Under the pieces are notes generated by a model, which was given only the letters and a program-made list of their open reading frames with translations, made no database searches and was not told the origin of the DNA. A DNA stretch of 64,000 nt from NCBI RefSeq assembly GCF_030913705.1, contig NZ_CP133190.1:6101501-6165500 (forward strand), written 5' to 3'. Shown piece by piece: positions 26,501 to 34,495 of this stretch. Source of the DNA: Anaerocolumna sp. MB42-C2 (GTDB lineage Bacteria > Bacillota > Clostridia > Lachnospirales > Lachnospiraceae). How positions within the stretch are numbered: the first letter of the stretch is position 1; every line of letters starts with the position of its first letter. Made by a program: the position numbers and the translations under genes.

Positions 26501-27341
26501 AATAGCTACTGTAGATTCCAATGGTAAAGTTTCAGGTAAAGCTATTGGTACCGTTACAATAACAGCAGCTGCCCAGGATGGAAGCAAAGCGAAAGATACC
26601 TGTGTTATTCGTGTTGTAAAGCAGGCGACATCTATCTCTATTAGTAGAACCTCCGTTACTACCGTGGAAGGACGCAGCTTTAAATTAACCGCTAAAGTTA
26701 AACCAAGCAACGCGACTTACAAAACACTTAATTGGAGTTCAAGCGACGATAAAGTAGCGATTGTTGATTCTAAGGGTAATGTGACTGCTATTGCGGAAGG
26801 AACCGTTACCATAAAAGCTGCGGCAAAAGATAACAGCGGAAAAGCCGCAACATGTTTTGTAATTGTTCAAAAAAGAACACCTGCTAATAGTGTTACTATA
26901 ATAAATCAGAATCTTACTATGGTGGTTGGTGAATCAACAACAATACAGAAAGCGATAAATCCGACTACTTCCACTGACCGATTTACCTGGGAGAGTGATA
27001 ATAAAACGGTTGCTTCTGTAAATTCATCAACTGGTACAGTAACTGCACATACTCCTGGTATTGCAAATGTCACGGTTATGACAGAATCAGGCAAAACAGC
27101 TACCACAAAAATAACGGTGGTAGGTTTGAATACCAGCAATCTTGTATTGGAACAATATACTACCTATCAGCTTACTGTGATAGGTATACCAGGCGGTGTA
27201 ACCTGGGATGTAGATGACAATGATATTGCAGTTGTATCCAATGGTTTGGTTAGCTCCAGAAGAACCGGTACGACAAATATTACTGCCACGGTTAACGGCA
27301 GACGATTAACATGCAGGCTTCAAGTGGTTAAAATTAAATAA
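23589..27341 (+). CDS. Large secreted protein made of Ig-like Big_2 repeats
   Basis: 1250 residues. A signal peptide (about 1-31) ends at YAANS. After a divergent ~430-residue N-terminal part come about ten Big_2-type repeats of 75-85 residues, each marked by WxSSNxxVATVDxxGxVT and GxAxIT. Big_2 domains are surface adhesion or spacer modules. No LPXTG, SLH or other anchor is visible, so attachment is unclear. ATG 23589 is chosen since GGGAGG (23577-23582) lies 6 bp upstream. Neighbouring repeats share wording at DNA level, so copy number may vary among strains. Confidence 0.88.
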   Translation: MNSKKKKFLLVTVCAVVFMITGLWKFYQVYAANSDYWFFYQNPMQEGDEIELKQAEDSIIVKCEAGLEINGTTDTITWQSSDTNVLEVKGGGPSDPTNQNPMIAKLTRKGPGYSKVTAIIKRGTTYYTLTCKVKVDYKVDKSIAPFQAIFTTDLQDNYVMVLNGNIGDPIAPVKLKYTNAADGYLDSSQMTWRSLDTNVVDVNNTTGAITIKGAGETEIEVSTNSTLKEEPITKTFKVIVEPKARLNESDSYATNLTKETNEFPLNIYTNAVNSQKLYWQIYNTNFELVPNGKVSYSMDSNKLIINGAKAGTYFIRGYVKEDYKPSELKENIKGNVGFIQIKLIVPIKVNDIGKTIIMNVGDTYSIEDNTNIDSYEKFNYTCNPNYVNYSQGVLKAVGVGDTTVTLTVIGSTSVPPESYSFNIKVIDGIALNYSSVKIYTSGTIQLDAYVTNKVAPIVWTSDKPEVATVDKNGLVTGVSQGTAIISASQTINGVVKSAVCTVNVQPSVNKITIDPATVTLNANEKTTLTAAVEPTKLNNVHLKWISSNETVVKVEQAYDLSATIQGLTPGAAVITAINEENVVVGYCHVTVKDKVSKITLSNTSVTLALSKKTYQLTATVTPDTAVNKKINWKSTNTQVATVDSNGLVTLVAGGNTSIIATSDDNPAVTAICNITVEVSTSGIVLDETTKTMDVGDTVRLGYVITPTNAANKNVTWSSSNTSVATVDTSGLVKAAAPGQAVITVKTTDGSLSATCTITVKQKATGIKLDATDLELYVAQTYELKATVTPANSDKSDFTWESSNSTVATVDKDGVVTAVAAGSATITVKTTNGKIAYCYVTVKEQVNGIQLNYKEKNIVKGEKFTLKATIVPSSAADDVSIKWSSSKTSVATVSASGVVTGIKAGTTVITCSTDDGKYTTYCVVSVVERVTSVTLNKSNIPVGLGKSFTLKATVKSNAATKPKLKWSSSNSRIATVDSNGKVSGKAIGTVTITAAAQDGSKAKDTCVIRVVKQATSISISRTSVTTVEGRSFKLTAKVKPSNATYKTLNWSSSDDKVAIVDSKGNVTAIAEGTVTIKAAAKDNSGKAATCFVIVQKRTPANSVTIINQNLTMVVGESTTIQKAINPTTSTDRFTWESDNKTVASVNSSTGTVTAHTPGIANVTVMTESGKTATTKITVVGLNTSNLVLEQYTTYQLTVIGIPGGVTWDVDDNDIAVVSNGLVSSRRTGTTNITATVNGRRLTCRLQVVKIK

Positions 27342-27380
27342 TTTAATAATATATAAATTAATAATAGTATTCAATCTTTT

Positions 27381-27419
27381 ATAGGGTGGGATTTTCAGGT
27401 AACTGGAATCCTGCCCTAT
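27381..27419 (+). terminator. Hairpin after the Big_2 protein gene
   Basis: ATAGGGTGGGATT pairs with GGAATCCTGCCCTAT (G-T pairs and one bulge). The T-run after it is poor, so efficiency is uncertain. Confidence 0.5.
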
Positions 27420-27504
27420 TACTGTGTAGGGGTTTCATAATTTAGGCTTATAATAAGACATAAAGTGATTAAATAAAATTATCTTCGACAGTATAAAACA
27501 TATA

Positions 27505-27533
27505 TTGACAAAGAAAATATTAGCAGATATAAT
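27505..27533 (+). promoter_or_regulatory. Sigma-A promoter of the chemosensory operon
   Basis: TTGACA (27505-27510) and TATAAT (27528-27533) are both perfect matches with a 17-bp spacer. A leader of about 205 nt follows and contains the 12-bp palindrome GTAAGTACTTAC (27551-27562). Nothing else of note lies in the 404-bp gap. Confidence 0.8.
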
Positions 27534-27745
27534 GATATTAATAAGTATATGTAAGTACTTACTACTGTGCATGTATATATTTGGAAAATATATTTTCTAA
27601 AATATTTAGATAAAAAAGTATTTACATAGAAAAAGTTAAGTTAAATTGTCTAATTAAAATTGCCATAAAGCTGGTGAATATGTTTTGAAATAAACCGTGA
27701 AAGATAGCCTTTGAAGGGGAATAAAGGAATTGAAAGGAGATATGT

Positions 27746-28108
27746 ATGAAGAGAGTTTTGATTGTTGATGACGCATCATTTATGAGGATGTCAATTAAAA
27801 TCATGTTAGAAAAAGGTGGTTTCGAGGTAGCCGGAGAGGCTTGTAATGGTTTGGAGGCAGTAACCAAATATAAAGAATTGAAACCCGACATTGTAACAAT
27901 GGATATTACAATGCCGGAGATGGATGGGATTGAAGCCTTAAAGATGATCATGCAATACGATCCCAAAGCTAAAGTGGTTATGGTGTCAGCAATGGGACAG
28001 GAGACATTAGTAAAACAATCTATCATAAACGGAGCTAAAACTTTTATAATAAAACCTTTTACAGAAGATCAGGTTATCCAATCATTAAATAAAATAGTTA
28101 CTGCATAA
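27746..28108 (+). CDS. cheY: Chemotaxis response regulator CheY
   Basis: Single receiver domain of 120 residues. The acidic pair is Asp8-Asp9, the phospho-acceptor is Asp53 (TMDITMPEMDG), Thr/Ser is at VMVSAMG and Lys in the IIKPF motif. It receives phosphate from CheA and would bind the flagellar switch or another output. GAAAGGAGA before the start. First gene of the operon. Confidence 0.92.
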   Translation: MKRVLIVDDASFMRMSIKIMLEKGGFEVAGEACNGLEAVTKYKELKPDIVTMDITMPEMDGIEALKMIMQYDPKAKVVMVSAMGQETLVKQSIINGAKTFIIKPFTEDQVIQSLNKIVTA

Positions 28109-28136
28109 TTATCTTAAAAATAAGAGGGGGAGTCCG

Positions 28137-30212
28137 ATGTCTGATCAATATACCAATGAACCGCTTCTTGATATGTTCATATTTGAGACTGCTCAGTTGC
28201 TGGAACAATTGGAACAATCTATATTGTCAAGTGAAAAAGAATGCTGCTATACCCTGGATGCAATAAATGAAATATTTCGAATCATGCATACAATCAAGGG
28301 ATCATCATCCATGATGATGTTTAATAATATTTCTACATTGGCTCATACCATAGAGGATTTATTTTATTACCTTAGGGAGAGCAGACCGGAACAGGTTGAT
28401 TACTCATATTTATGTGACTTGGTTTTAAATGGTGTGGATTTTATTAAAAACGAACTGGAAAAGATAAAAATCAATAAAGAAGCGGATGGAAATTCAACCC
28501 CTCTTATTGATAATTTAAAAGCTTTTTTAATGGTACTGAAGCAAAATAATAATGAAACTATTGTCAGCAGCGAAACTCACCCATTAAACGATGAAAAACA
28601 GCAATATTACATAAGCCAGCAAAAGAAAGAAATTGTTTCCTATCAATATAGCTATAAAGCAATTATTTTCTTTGAAGACGGCTGTGAAATGGAAAATATA
28701 AGAGCCTATGCTGTAATTCATGATTTAAAAGACATTACAGAAGAGGTTTATTATATTCCTGATGATATTATGGAGAGCGATGACAGTATTGATGTTATTC
28801 GAAGAGATGGATTCCAAATTTACTTTCAATCTGATAATGACTATGATCACATGCAGGAACATTTAATTCATACTGCATTTTTGAAAGACTTAGAATTAAA
28901 GCAAATAGAAAGTGAGGAGGAATTTAAGCAATTTATAAGATCGAAAGAGATAAAGCTAACGGACAGCTCGGTTTCCAAGTTTGTTAAGAATACAGCAATG
29001 AAAGAAAAAGAGCCGGGTGTAAAAGAAGGACAGGCCACATCCACAGGTCAAAGTATAATCAGTGTAAGTGTAGCTAAATTAGATAAATTGATGGATTTAG
29101 TTGGAGAAATGGTGATTGCCGAAGCGATGGTTATACAGAATCCGGATTTAAAGGGATTGATACTGGATAATTTTCAAAAATCAGCACGACAGCTGAGCAA
29201 GATTACAAGTGAAATGCAGGATATGGTCATGTCCATACGAATGGTACCTTTATCTGCTACGTTCCACAAAATGCATCGAATCATCCGGGATATGAATAAG
29301 AAACTGGGGAAAGAAGTAGAACTGGAGATTATTGGTGAAGATACGGAAGTTGATAAAAATATTATTGAACATATTTCTGATCCGTTAATGCATCTGGTTC
29401 GAAATGCTCTGGATCATGGTATTGAATCAATGGAAGAGCGGAAGCAAAAAGGCAAGCAGGGGAATGGCACCATAACGCTGGAAGCCAAAAATGCCGGTAG
29501 TGATGTACTGGTAATCGTAAAAGATAATGGCAGAGGTTTAGATAAAGATAAAATTTTGAAAAAAGCGAAAGAAAACAATCTGCTTCATAAAGATGAAAAT
29601 GAAATGACGGATAAAGAGATCTATAACCTGATTTTATTGCCGGGATTTTCAACAAAAGACAGTGTAACGGAGTTCTCCGGCAGGGGTGTGGGAATGGATG
29701 TGGTTGCTAAAAATATTGAGATGGTGGGTGGCTCGTTAGTAGTAGACAGCGGAATCAATAAAGGAACCACAATCACATTAAAAATTCCTCTTACCTTAGC
29801 AATAATAGATGGTATGACGATCAAAGTCGGTAAATCATATTTTACGATACCTACAAATTCAATCAAAGAATCTTTCCGCCCTATGGATAAAGATATAATA
29901 ACTGACCCGGATGGAAATGAAATGATCATGGTTAGAGGACAATGTTATCCTATTTTACGTCTGCATGAGCGTTATAAGGTGAAGACGGATATTATAAAAT
30001 TTACCGAGGGAATTTTCATAATGGCCCAGCAGGAAGAAAAAGGGTTATGCATATTTGCAGATGAGTTAATTGGTCAGCAGCAGGTCGTTGTTAAATCTTT
30101 ACCGGATTACATTGTACGTTATAAAAAGATAAAAGGCCTGGGGGGCTGTACACTATTAGGAGATGGCAGTATTAGCTTAATACTGGATGTAACAGGATTA
30201 ATCCAAAAGTAA
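28137..30212 (+). CDS. cheA: Chemotaxis histidine kinase CheA
   Basis: 691 residues: HPt domain with phospho-acceptor His51 (IMHTIKGSSSMM), a variable P2-like region (about 170-275), dimerisation domain (LDKLMDLVGEMVIAEAMV), ATPase with N box HLVRNALDHGIE (His419) and DNGRGLD, then a C-terminal CheW-like domain (about 555-690). It phosphorylates CheY and CheB and, by context, perhaps the nearby REC proteins. AGAGGGGGAG precedes ATG. Confidence 0.96.
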   Translation: MSDQYTNEPLLDMFIFETAQLLEQLEQSILSSEKECCYTLDAINEIFRIMHTIKGSSSMMMFNNISTLAHTIEDLFYYLRESRPEQVDYSYLCDLVLNGVDFIKNELEKIKINKEADGNSTPLIDNLKAFLMVLKQNNNETIVSSETHPLNDEKQQYYISQQKKEIVSYQYSYKAIIFFEDGCEMENIRAYAVIHDLKDITEEVYYIPDDIMESDDSIDVIRRDGFQIYFQSDNDYDHMQEHLIHTAFLKDLELKQIESEEEFKQFIRSKEIKLTDSSVSKFVKNTAMKEKEPGVKEGQATSTGQSIISVSVAKLDKLMDLVGEMVIAEAMVIQNPDLKGLILDNFQKSARQLSKITSEMQDMVMSIRMVPLSATFHKMHRIIRDMNKKLGKEVELEIIGEDTEVDKNIIEHISDPLMHLVRNALDHGIESMEERKQKGKQGNGTITLEAKNAGSDVLVIVKDNGRGLDKDKILKKAKENNLLHKDENEMTDKEIYNLILLPGFSTKDSVTEFSGRGVGMDVVAKNIEMVGGSLVVDSGINKGTTITLKIPLTLAIIDGMTIKVGKSYFTIPTNSIKESFRPMDKDIITDPDGNEMIMVRGQCYPILRLHERYKVKTDIIKFTEGIFIMAQQEEKGLCIFADELIGQQQVVVKSLPDYIVRYKKIKGLGGCTLLGDGSISLILDVTGLIQK

Positions 30213-30260
30213 AATAAATTCTCACCTTTAATAAGTGCAGAGCACGGATAGGAGCTGAAT

Positions 30261-30758
30261 ATGCAAGAGATAAATAATAGCACTGTGGAAATGGAGGAAG
30301 ATACCCAGAAAGGGAGATATCTGACTTTTTCCCTTGGGAAAGAAAGTTATGGAATTGAAATACAGTATGTTATGGAAATCATAGGTATTCAATCTGTAAC
30401 AGAAATACCGGAAATACCGGATTATGTAAAAGGGATTATTAATCTTAGAGGAAAAATCATTCCGGTAATGGATGTCAGGCTTCGATTTAAGAAAGAAGAG
30501 AAAAGTTACAATGACAGAACCTGTATTATAGTAGTAGATATAAAAAATATCTCGATAGGTTTAATTGTTGACGGTGTGTCAGAGGTACTTACTATACCGG
30601 AACAGGATATTGTAGATCCGCCCGAAGTGAATAAAGGTTTTAATCGTTACATTAAAAAGATAGGAAAGGTCGGTAATGAAGTTAAGTTACTGCTGGATTG
30701 TGATAAATTGTTATCGGAAGATGAACTTAATGATTTGGATGAGGTATATATGAAGTAA
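30261..30758 (+). CDS. cheW: Chemotaxis coupling protein CheW
   Basis: 165 residues with the SH3-like CheW fold: YLTFSLGKESYGIEI at the start, PDYVKGIINLRGKIIPVMD centrally (the most conserved part), and LIVDGVSEVLTI. It couples CheA to the receptor encoded next. AGGAGC before ATG. Confidence 0.95.
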   Translation: MQEINNSTVEMEEDTQKGRYLTFSLGKESYGIEIQYVMEIIGIQSVTEIPEIPDYVKGIINLRGKIIPVMDVRLRFKKEEKSYNDRTCIIVVDIKNISIGLIVDGVSEVLTIPEQDIVDPPEVNKGFNRYIKKIGKVGNEVKLLLDCDKLLSEDELNDLDEVYMK

Positions 30759-30803
30759 AAATAAGGGGACTTGTTGTCCCGTCATAAGACAGGAGAGTAA
30801 ATT

Positions 30804-32522
30804 ATGAAGTGGTTCTTAAATATGAAAATTCGTGGAAAATTAATAGCTTGTTTTATTGTTCTTGCGATATTTACCGCAATTGTAGGTATCGTAGGAATCA
30901 ATAATATGAATACCTTAAACAATGCCAGTATTAAAATGAATAAGGAAGATTTTCAACCCTCAATAGATTTATCTAAAATCCAGACATATTTACAACAGGT
31001 ACGTTCTGACCATCTGCTGTTATTATACGAAAGAGATGTAACGAAATTCCAGGAGAGAGTAGATGAAATAACTAAGTTGGCAGAAGAAGCAAATCAATTA
31101 CTGTCCAATTACGAAAAAACCATATTAGAAGACAAGGAGAACCAAAAGCTTTATGAGACTCTCATGGAGAACCTTGCAAATTACCGTACTTTAAGAGACC
31201 ATAGTATAGGGTTAATAGAAGAAAAAAAATATGATGAAGCCATTAGTACTTTATCGAACGTTTCGGTTTCAAGGGAAGCAGTAGATAAATCACTGCAGGA
31301 TCTGGTGGATTATAAAACGAACACGTCTGCCAAAACAATAAAAGCGAACACAGAAAGCTTTCAACGGCAGACAATCCTTATGATTACTGTTATGGCTATT
31401 GGCATTTTATTAGCAGTACTTTTTGGAATGTTACTTGCCACTATGATAAGCAAGCAGCTTAACCGCCTTGTTAAAGCCGCAAACCGGATTGCAGACGGTG
31501 ATCTGGATGTAACCATTGATGTTTATTCGAAAGATGAAGTCGGAATTTTGGCTAAAGCCTTTAAGAAAATGACAGATAACGTAAACCAGGTTATGACCAA
31601 TATTAATTCTGCTGCTGAACAGGTAGCTTCCGGTTCGAAACAGGTTTCAGATTCCAGCATGGCACTTTCTCAAGGTGCAACGGAACAGGCAAGTTCAATC
31701 GAAGAATTAACGGCTTCCCTGGAAGAAATTTCTTCACAGACAAAACTTAATGCGCAGAATGCAAATCAGGCAAATGATTTGGCTGAAGTAGCCAGAGATA
31801 ATGCAGAGCATGGCAATCTTCAGATGAATGAAATGTTAAAATCCATGGAAGATATTAATGATTCCTCATCCAATATATCAAAGATAATTAAGGTAATTGA
31901 TGAAATAGCATTCCAGACCAATATTTTAGCATTAAATGCTGCTGTAGAAGCAGCCAGAGCCGGTCAGCACGGTAAGGGATTTGCCGTAGTTGCAGAGGAA
32001 GTAAGGAATCTTGCAGCAAGATCTGCAAATGCAGCGAAAGAAACAACCGATATGATTGAGGGTTCTATTAAAAAAGTCGAAATTGGTACAAAAATAGCGA
32101 ATGAAACAGCAGATGCGCTGACAAAAATAGTCGCAGATGTTACGAAAGCAGCATCTTTAGTTGGAGATATTGCAGTTGCCTCTAATGAACAGGCCTTAGG
32201 CATAGAACAAATTAATCAGGGAATTATGCAGATATCTGAAGTGATTCAGACTAATTCTGCGACTTCTGAGGAAAGTGCAAGTGCCAGTGAAGAACTTTCC
32301 AGCCAGGCGTTATTATTAAGAGAGATGGTTGGCAATTTTAAATTAAAGCAGAATACAACAAATTATAATTCTATAGACAATCTCAGTCCGGATGTACTGA
32401 ATATGTTAGAAAACATGGCTGAAAAGAATAGAAATCCTAAAAAAAGGCGGAAAGATCAGGAGGAAACAACTGTTCCCAAGCCACAAATAACTTTGAATGA
32501 TAATGAATTTGGTAAATATTAA
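30804..32522 (+). CDS. Methyl-accepting chemotaxis protein
   Basis: 572 residues. Membrane helix 1 (about 12-33), a 4-helix-bundle-type sensor (about 40-185), membrane helix 2 (about 190-213), HAMP (about 214-266), and a signalling domain with the hairpin tip EIAFQTNILALNAAVEAARA and the following GKGFAVVAEEVRNLA. The signal is unknown since the sensor domain is the broad 4HB type. No C-terminal CheR-tether pentapeptide; the end is polar. It is the only receptor in the operon. Confidence 0.95.
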   Translation: MKWFLNMKIRGKLIACFIVLAIFTAIVGIVGINNMNTLNNASIKMNKEDFQPSIDLSKIQTYLQQVRSDHLLLLYERDVTKFQERVDEITKLAEEANQLLSNYEKTILEDKENQKLYETLMENLANYRTLRDHSIGLIEEKKYDEAISTLSNVSVSREAVDKSLQDLVDYKTNTSAKTIKANTESFQRQTILMITVMAIGILLAVLFGMLLATMISKQLNRLVKAANRIADGDLDVTIDVYSKDEVGILAKAFKKMTDNVNQVMTNINSAAEQVASGSKQVSDSSMALSQGATEQASSIEELTASLEEISSQTKLNAQNANQANDLAEVARDNAEHGNLQMNEMLKSMEDINDSSSNISKIIKVIDEIAFQTNILALNAAVEAARAGQHGKGFAVVAEEVRNLAARSANAAKETTDMIEGSIKKVEIGTKIANETADALTKIVADVTKAASLVGDIAVASNEQALGIEQINQGIMQISEVIQTNSATSEESASASEELSSQALLLREMVGNFKLKQNTTNYNSIDNLSPDVLNMLENMAEKNRNPKKRRKDQEETTVPKPQITLNDNEFGKY

Positions 32523-32539
32523 GGTGGTAAAGAGCTAAA

Positions 32540-33355
32540 GTGATTACAATTACAGAAAAAGAATTTAATCAACTTGCTGCATATATTAAAGCTTATTATG
32601 GCATATACCTGAAACCGGAAAAACAAGCCCTGGTTATGGGAAGACTTCAGCATGTGTTAATGGAAAAGAATTTTCGGAATTTCTCTGATTATTATGATTA
32701 TTTGATTTCAGATAAATCGGGTAATGCCGCAGCTACGCTCATAAACAAAATAACGACAAATCATACTTTCTTTATGAGGGAAGCGGAGCACTTTGAATAT
32801 TTTAGGGATAAAGTGCTCCCTTATCTTAAGAATACTGTGGCTGATAAGGATTTAAGAATCTGGAGTGCCGGATGCTCCTCAGGAGAAGAACCATATACTT
32901 TAGCTATGATTATGGATGAATATTTCGGGTGGGAAAAACATTTATGGGATTCCAAAGTTTTAGCCACCGATATATCCGGTTCGGTTCTAGAAAAAGCGGT
33001 GCGTGGCATCTACAAAAGCGAGGATATATCAACTCTCCCTCCGGCGTGGAAACAATCCTATCTAAAAAGACTGGATGAAGAACATTATATCTTTCAGGAT
33101 AAAATTAAATCTGAAATAATATTTCGTCAGTTTAACTTAATTAATAGAAGTTTTCCATTTAGAAAGAAGTTTCATGTAATATTCTGCAGAAACGTTATGA
33201 TCTATTTTGACAGCAAAACCAAGCAGGAACTGGTACAAAAATTTTATAATTACCTGGAATACGGAGGATATCTTTTTATTGGCCACTCCGAATCCCTAAA
33301 CCATGATGATACCAGTTTTAAATATCTGATGCCTGCGGTTTACAGAAAAGAATAA
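32540..33355 (+). CDS. cheR: Chemotaxis methyltransferase CheR
   Basis: SAM-dependent glutamate methyltransferase acting on receptors. 271 residues. The N-terminal helical domain is followed by WSAGCSSGEEPYTLAM (SAM site) and VIFCRNVMIYFD. The start is GTG 32540, after AAGGTGG. It lies 17 bp after the receptor gene, so translation is probably linked. Confidence 0.95.
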   Translation: MITITEKEFNQLAAYIKAYYGIYLKPEKQALVMGRLQHVLMEKNFRNFSDYYDYLISDKSGNAAATLINKITTNHTFFMREAEHFEYFRDKVLPYLKNTVADKDLRIWSAGCSSGEEPYTLAMIMDEYFGWEKHLWDSKVLATDISGSVLEKAVRGIYKSEDISTLPPAWKQSYLKRLDEEHYIFQDKIKSEIIFRQFNLINRSFPFRKKFHVIFCRNVMIYFDSKTKQELVQKFYNYLEYGGYLFIGHSESLNHDDTSFKYLMPAVYRKE

Positions 33356-33421
33356 AGGGATATAGGGGAGAAATACATATTTACTGATATCTAAGGCGGT
33401 AAATAATTATGAGGTGCAGGT

Positions 33422-34456
33422 TTGGAAAAAAAGATAAGAGTTTTAGTTGTTGATGATAGTATGGTATATCGGGAAGTTTTAGCCAGAGGGATTTCAACGG
33501 ATCCTAATATAGAAGTAATAGCAACGGCCACGGATCCGTATGATGCCAGAGATAAAATTTTAAAATATGAGCCGGACGTAATGACCTGTGACGTTGAAAT
33601 GCCGAAAATGAATGGGATTGAGTTTATCAAAAAACTATTACCGCAATACCCTTTGCCGGTTATTGTGGTCAGTTCCATCAGTGATTCCGTTTTTCAGGCT
33701 ATGAATGCCGGCGCCATTGATTTTGTGGCTAAACCTAATATAAATTCCATTAAAGGTGTGGAAGAATTTATTAATGATATGATATTTAAAATAAAAATAG
33801 CGGCAGCTGCCAAAGTACAGTTTAACCCTAAACAAAACACAACTGATTTGCCTGCACATAATATGAAAGTAAATGCTGCTTCGGATTCCTCAAAAATCAT
33901 TGCCATCGGGGCATCAACAGGAGGGACGGAGGCAATCTATAATTTGGTTAAAAGACTGCCGAATCATATTCCGGGAATTGTAATCGTTCAGCATATTCCA
34001 CCGGTGTTTTCCGGTATGTTTGCTGAAAGACTCAATAATTCTACCGCATTTCAGGTAAAGGAAGCAAAGAGCGGTGATTATGTCAAAAAAGGTCAAATAC
34101 TGATTGCACCGGGAGATAAGCACATGAAAGTAAAGAAAGTAGGGGATAATTACAGGGTAGATTGTAATGAGGGCAGTAAAGTAAATGGTCATTGCCCCTC
34201 GGTAGATATATTATTTGAATCGGTAGCGAAAGAAGCAGGAGCAAATTCCATCGGCATAATTCTTACCGGTATGGGATATGACGGTGCGAAAGGTCTTCTG
34301 GCTATGAGGCAGAGGGGCGCAAGAACGATAGGACAGGATGAGAAGTCCTCGGTAGTATATGGCATGCCAAAGGTTGCATTTAATATTGGTGCAGTTGAAA
34401 GACAGGCTTCACTGGATAAGATATCGTTATTGCTATATTCTATGTTAAGCGAATAA
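33422..34456 (+). CDS. cheB: Chemotaxis methylesterase/deamidase CheB
   Basis: 344 residues: receiver domain with phospho-acceptor Asp57 (CDVEMPKMNG), linker, and methylesterase domain with Ser165 (GASTGGTEA), His in VQHIPPVFSG and Asp in TGMGYDGAKG. It removes methyl groups from receptor glutamates when phosphorylated by CheA. The start is TTG, preceded by GAGGTG. Confidence 0.95.
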   Translation: MEKKIRVLVVDDSMVYREVLARGISTDPNIEVIATATDPYDARDKILKYEPDVMTCDVEMPKMNGIEFIKKLLPQYPLPVIVVSSISDSVFQAMNAGAIDFVAKPNINSIKGVEEFINDMIFKIKIAAAAKVQFNPKQNTTDLPAHNMKVNAASDSSKIIAIGASTGGTEAIYNLVKRLPNHIPGIVIVQHIPPVFSGMFAERLNNSTAFQVKEAKSGDYVKKGQILIAPGDKHMKVKKVGDNYRVDCNEGSKVNGHCPSVDILFESVAKEAGANSIGIILTGMGYDGAKGLLAMRQRGARTIGQDEKSSVVYGMPKVAFNIGAVERQASLDKISLLLYSMLSE

Positions 34457-34495
34457 GCCTTGTGGGTTTCTATTATGCAAAAGGAGTTTTGGAAT

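Noticed and set aside
26141..26710. Minus-strand frame of 189 codons inside the Big_2 gene
   Set aside because: A shadow of the Ser/Thr/Val-rich repeats on the other strand; no start signals or recognisable domain.
23589..27341. Tandem DNA repeats suggesting a CRISPR or satellite array
   Set aside because: The periodicity is that of ~80-residue Ig-like protein repeats in an open frame; there are no short identical repeats with unique spacers anywhere in the window.
27551..27562. Palindrome GTAAGTACTTAC as a specific operator for the chemotaxis operon
   Set aside because: Single short palindrome in A+T-rich DNA with no second copy; chance cannot be excluded.
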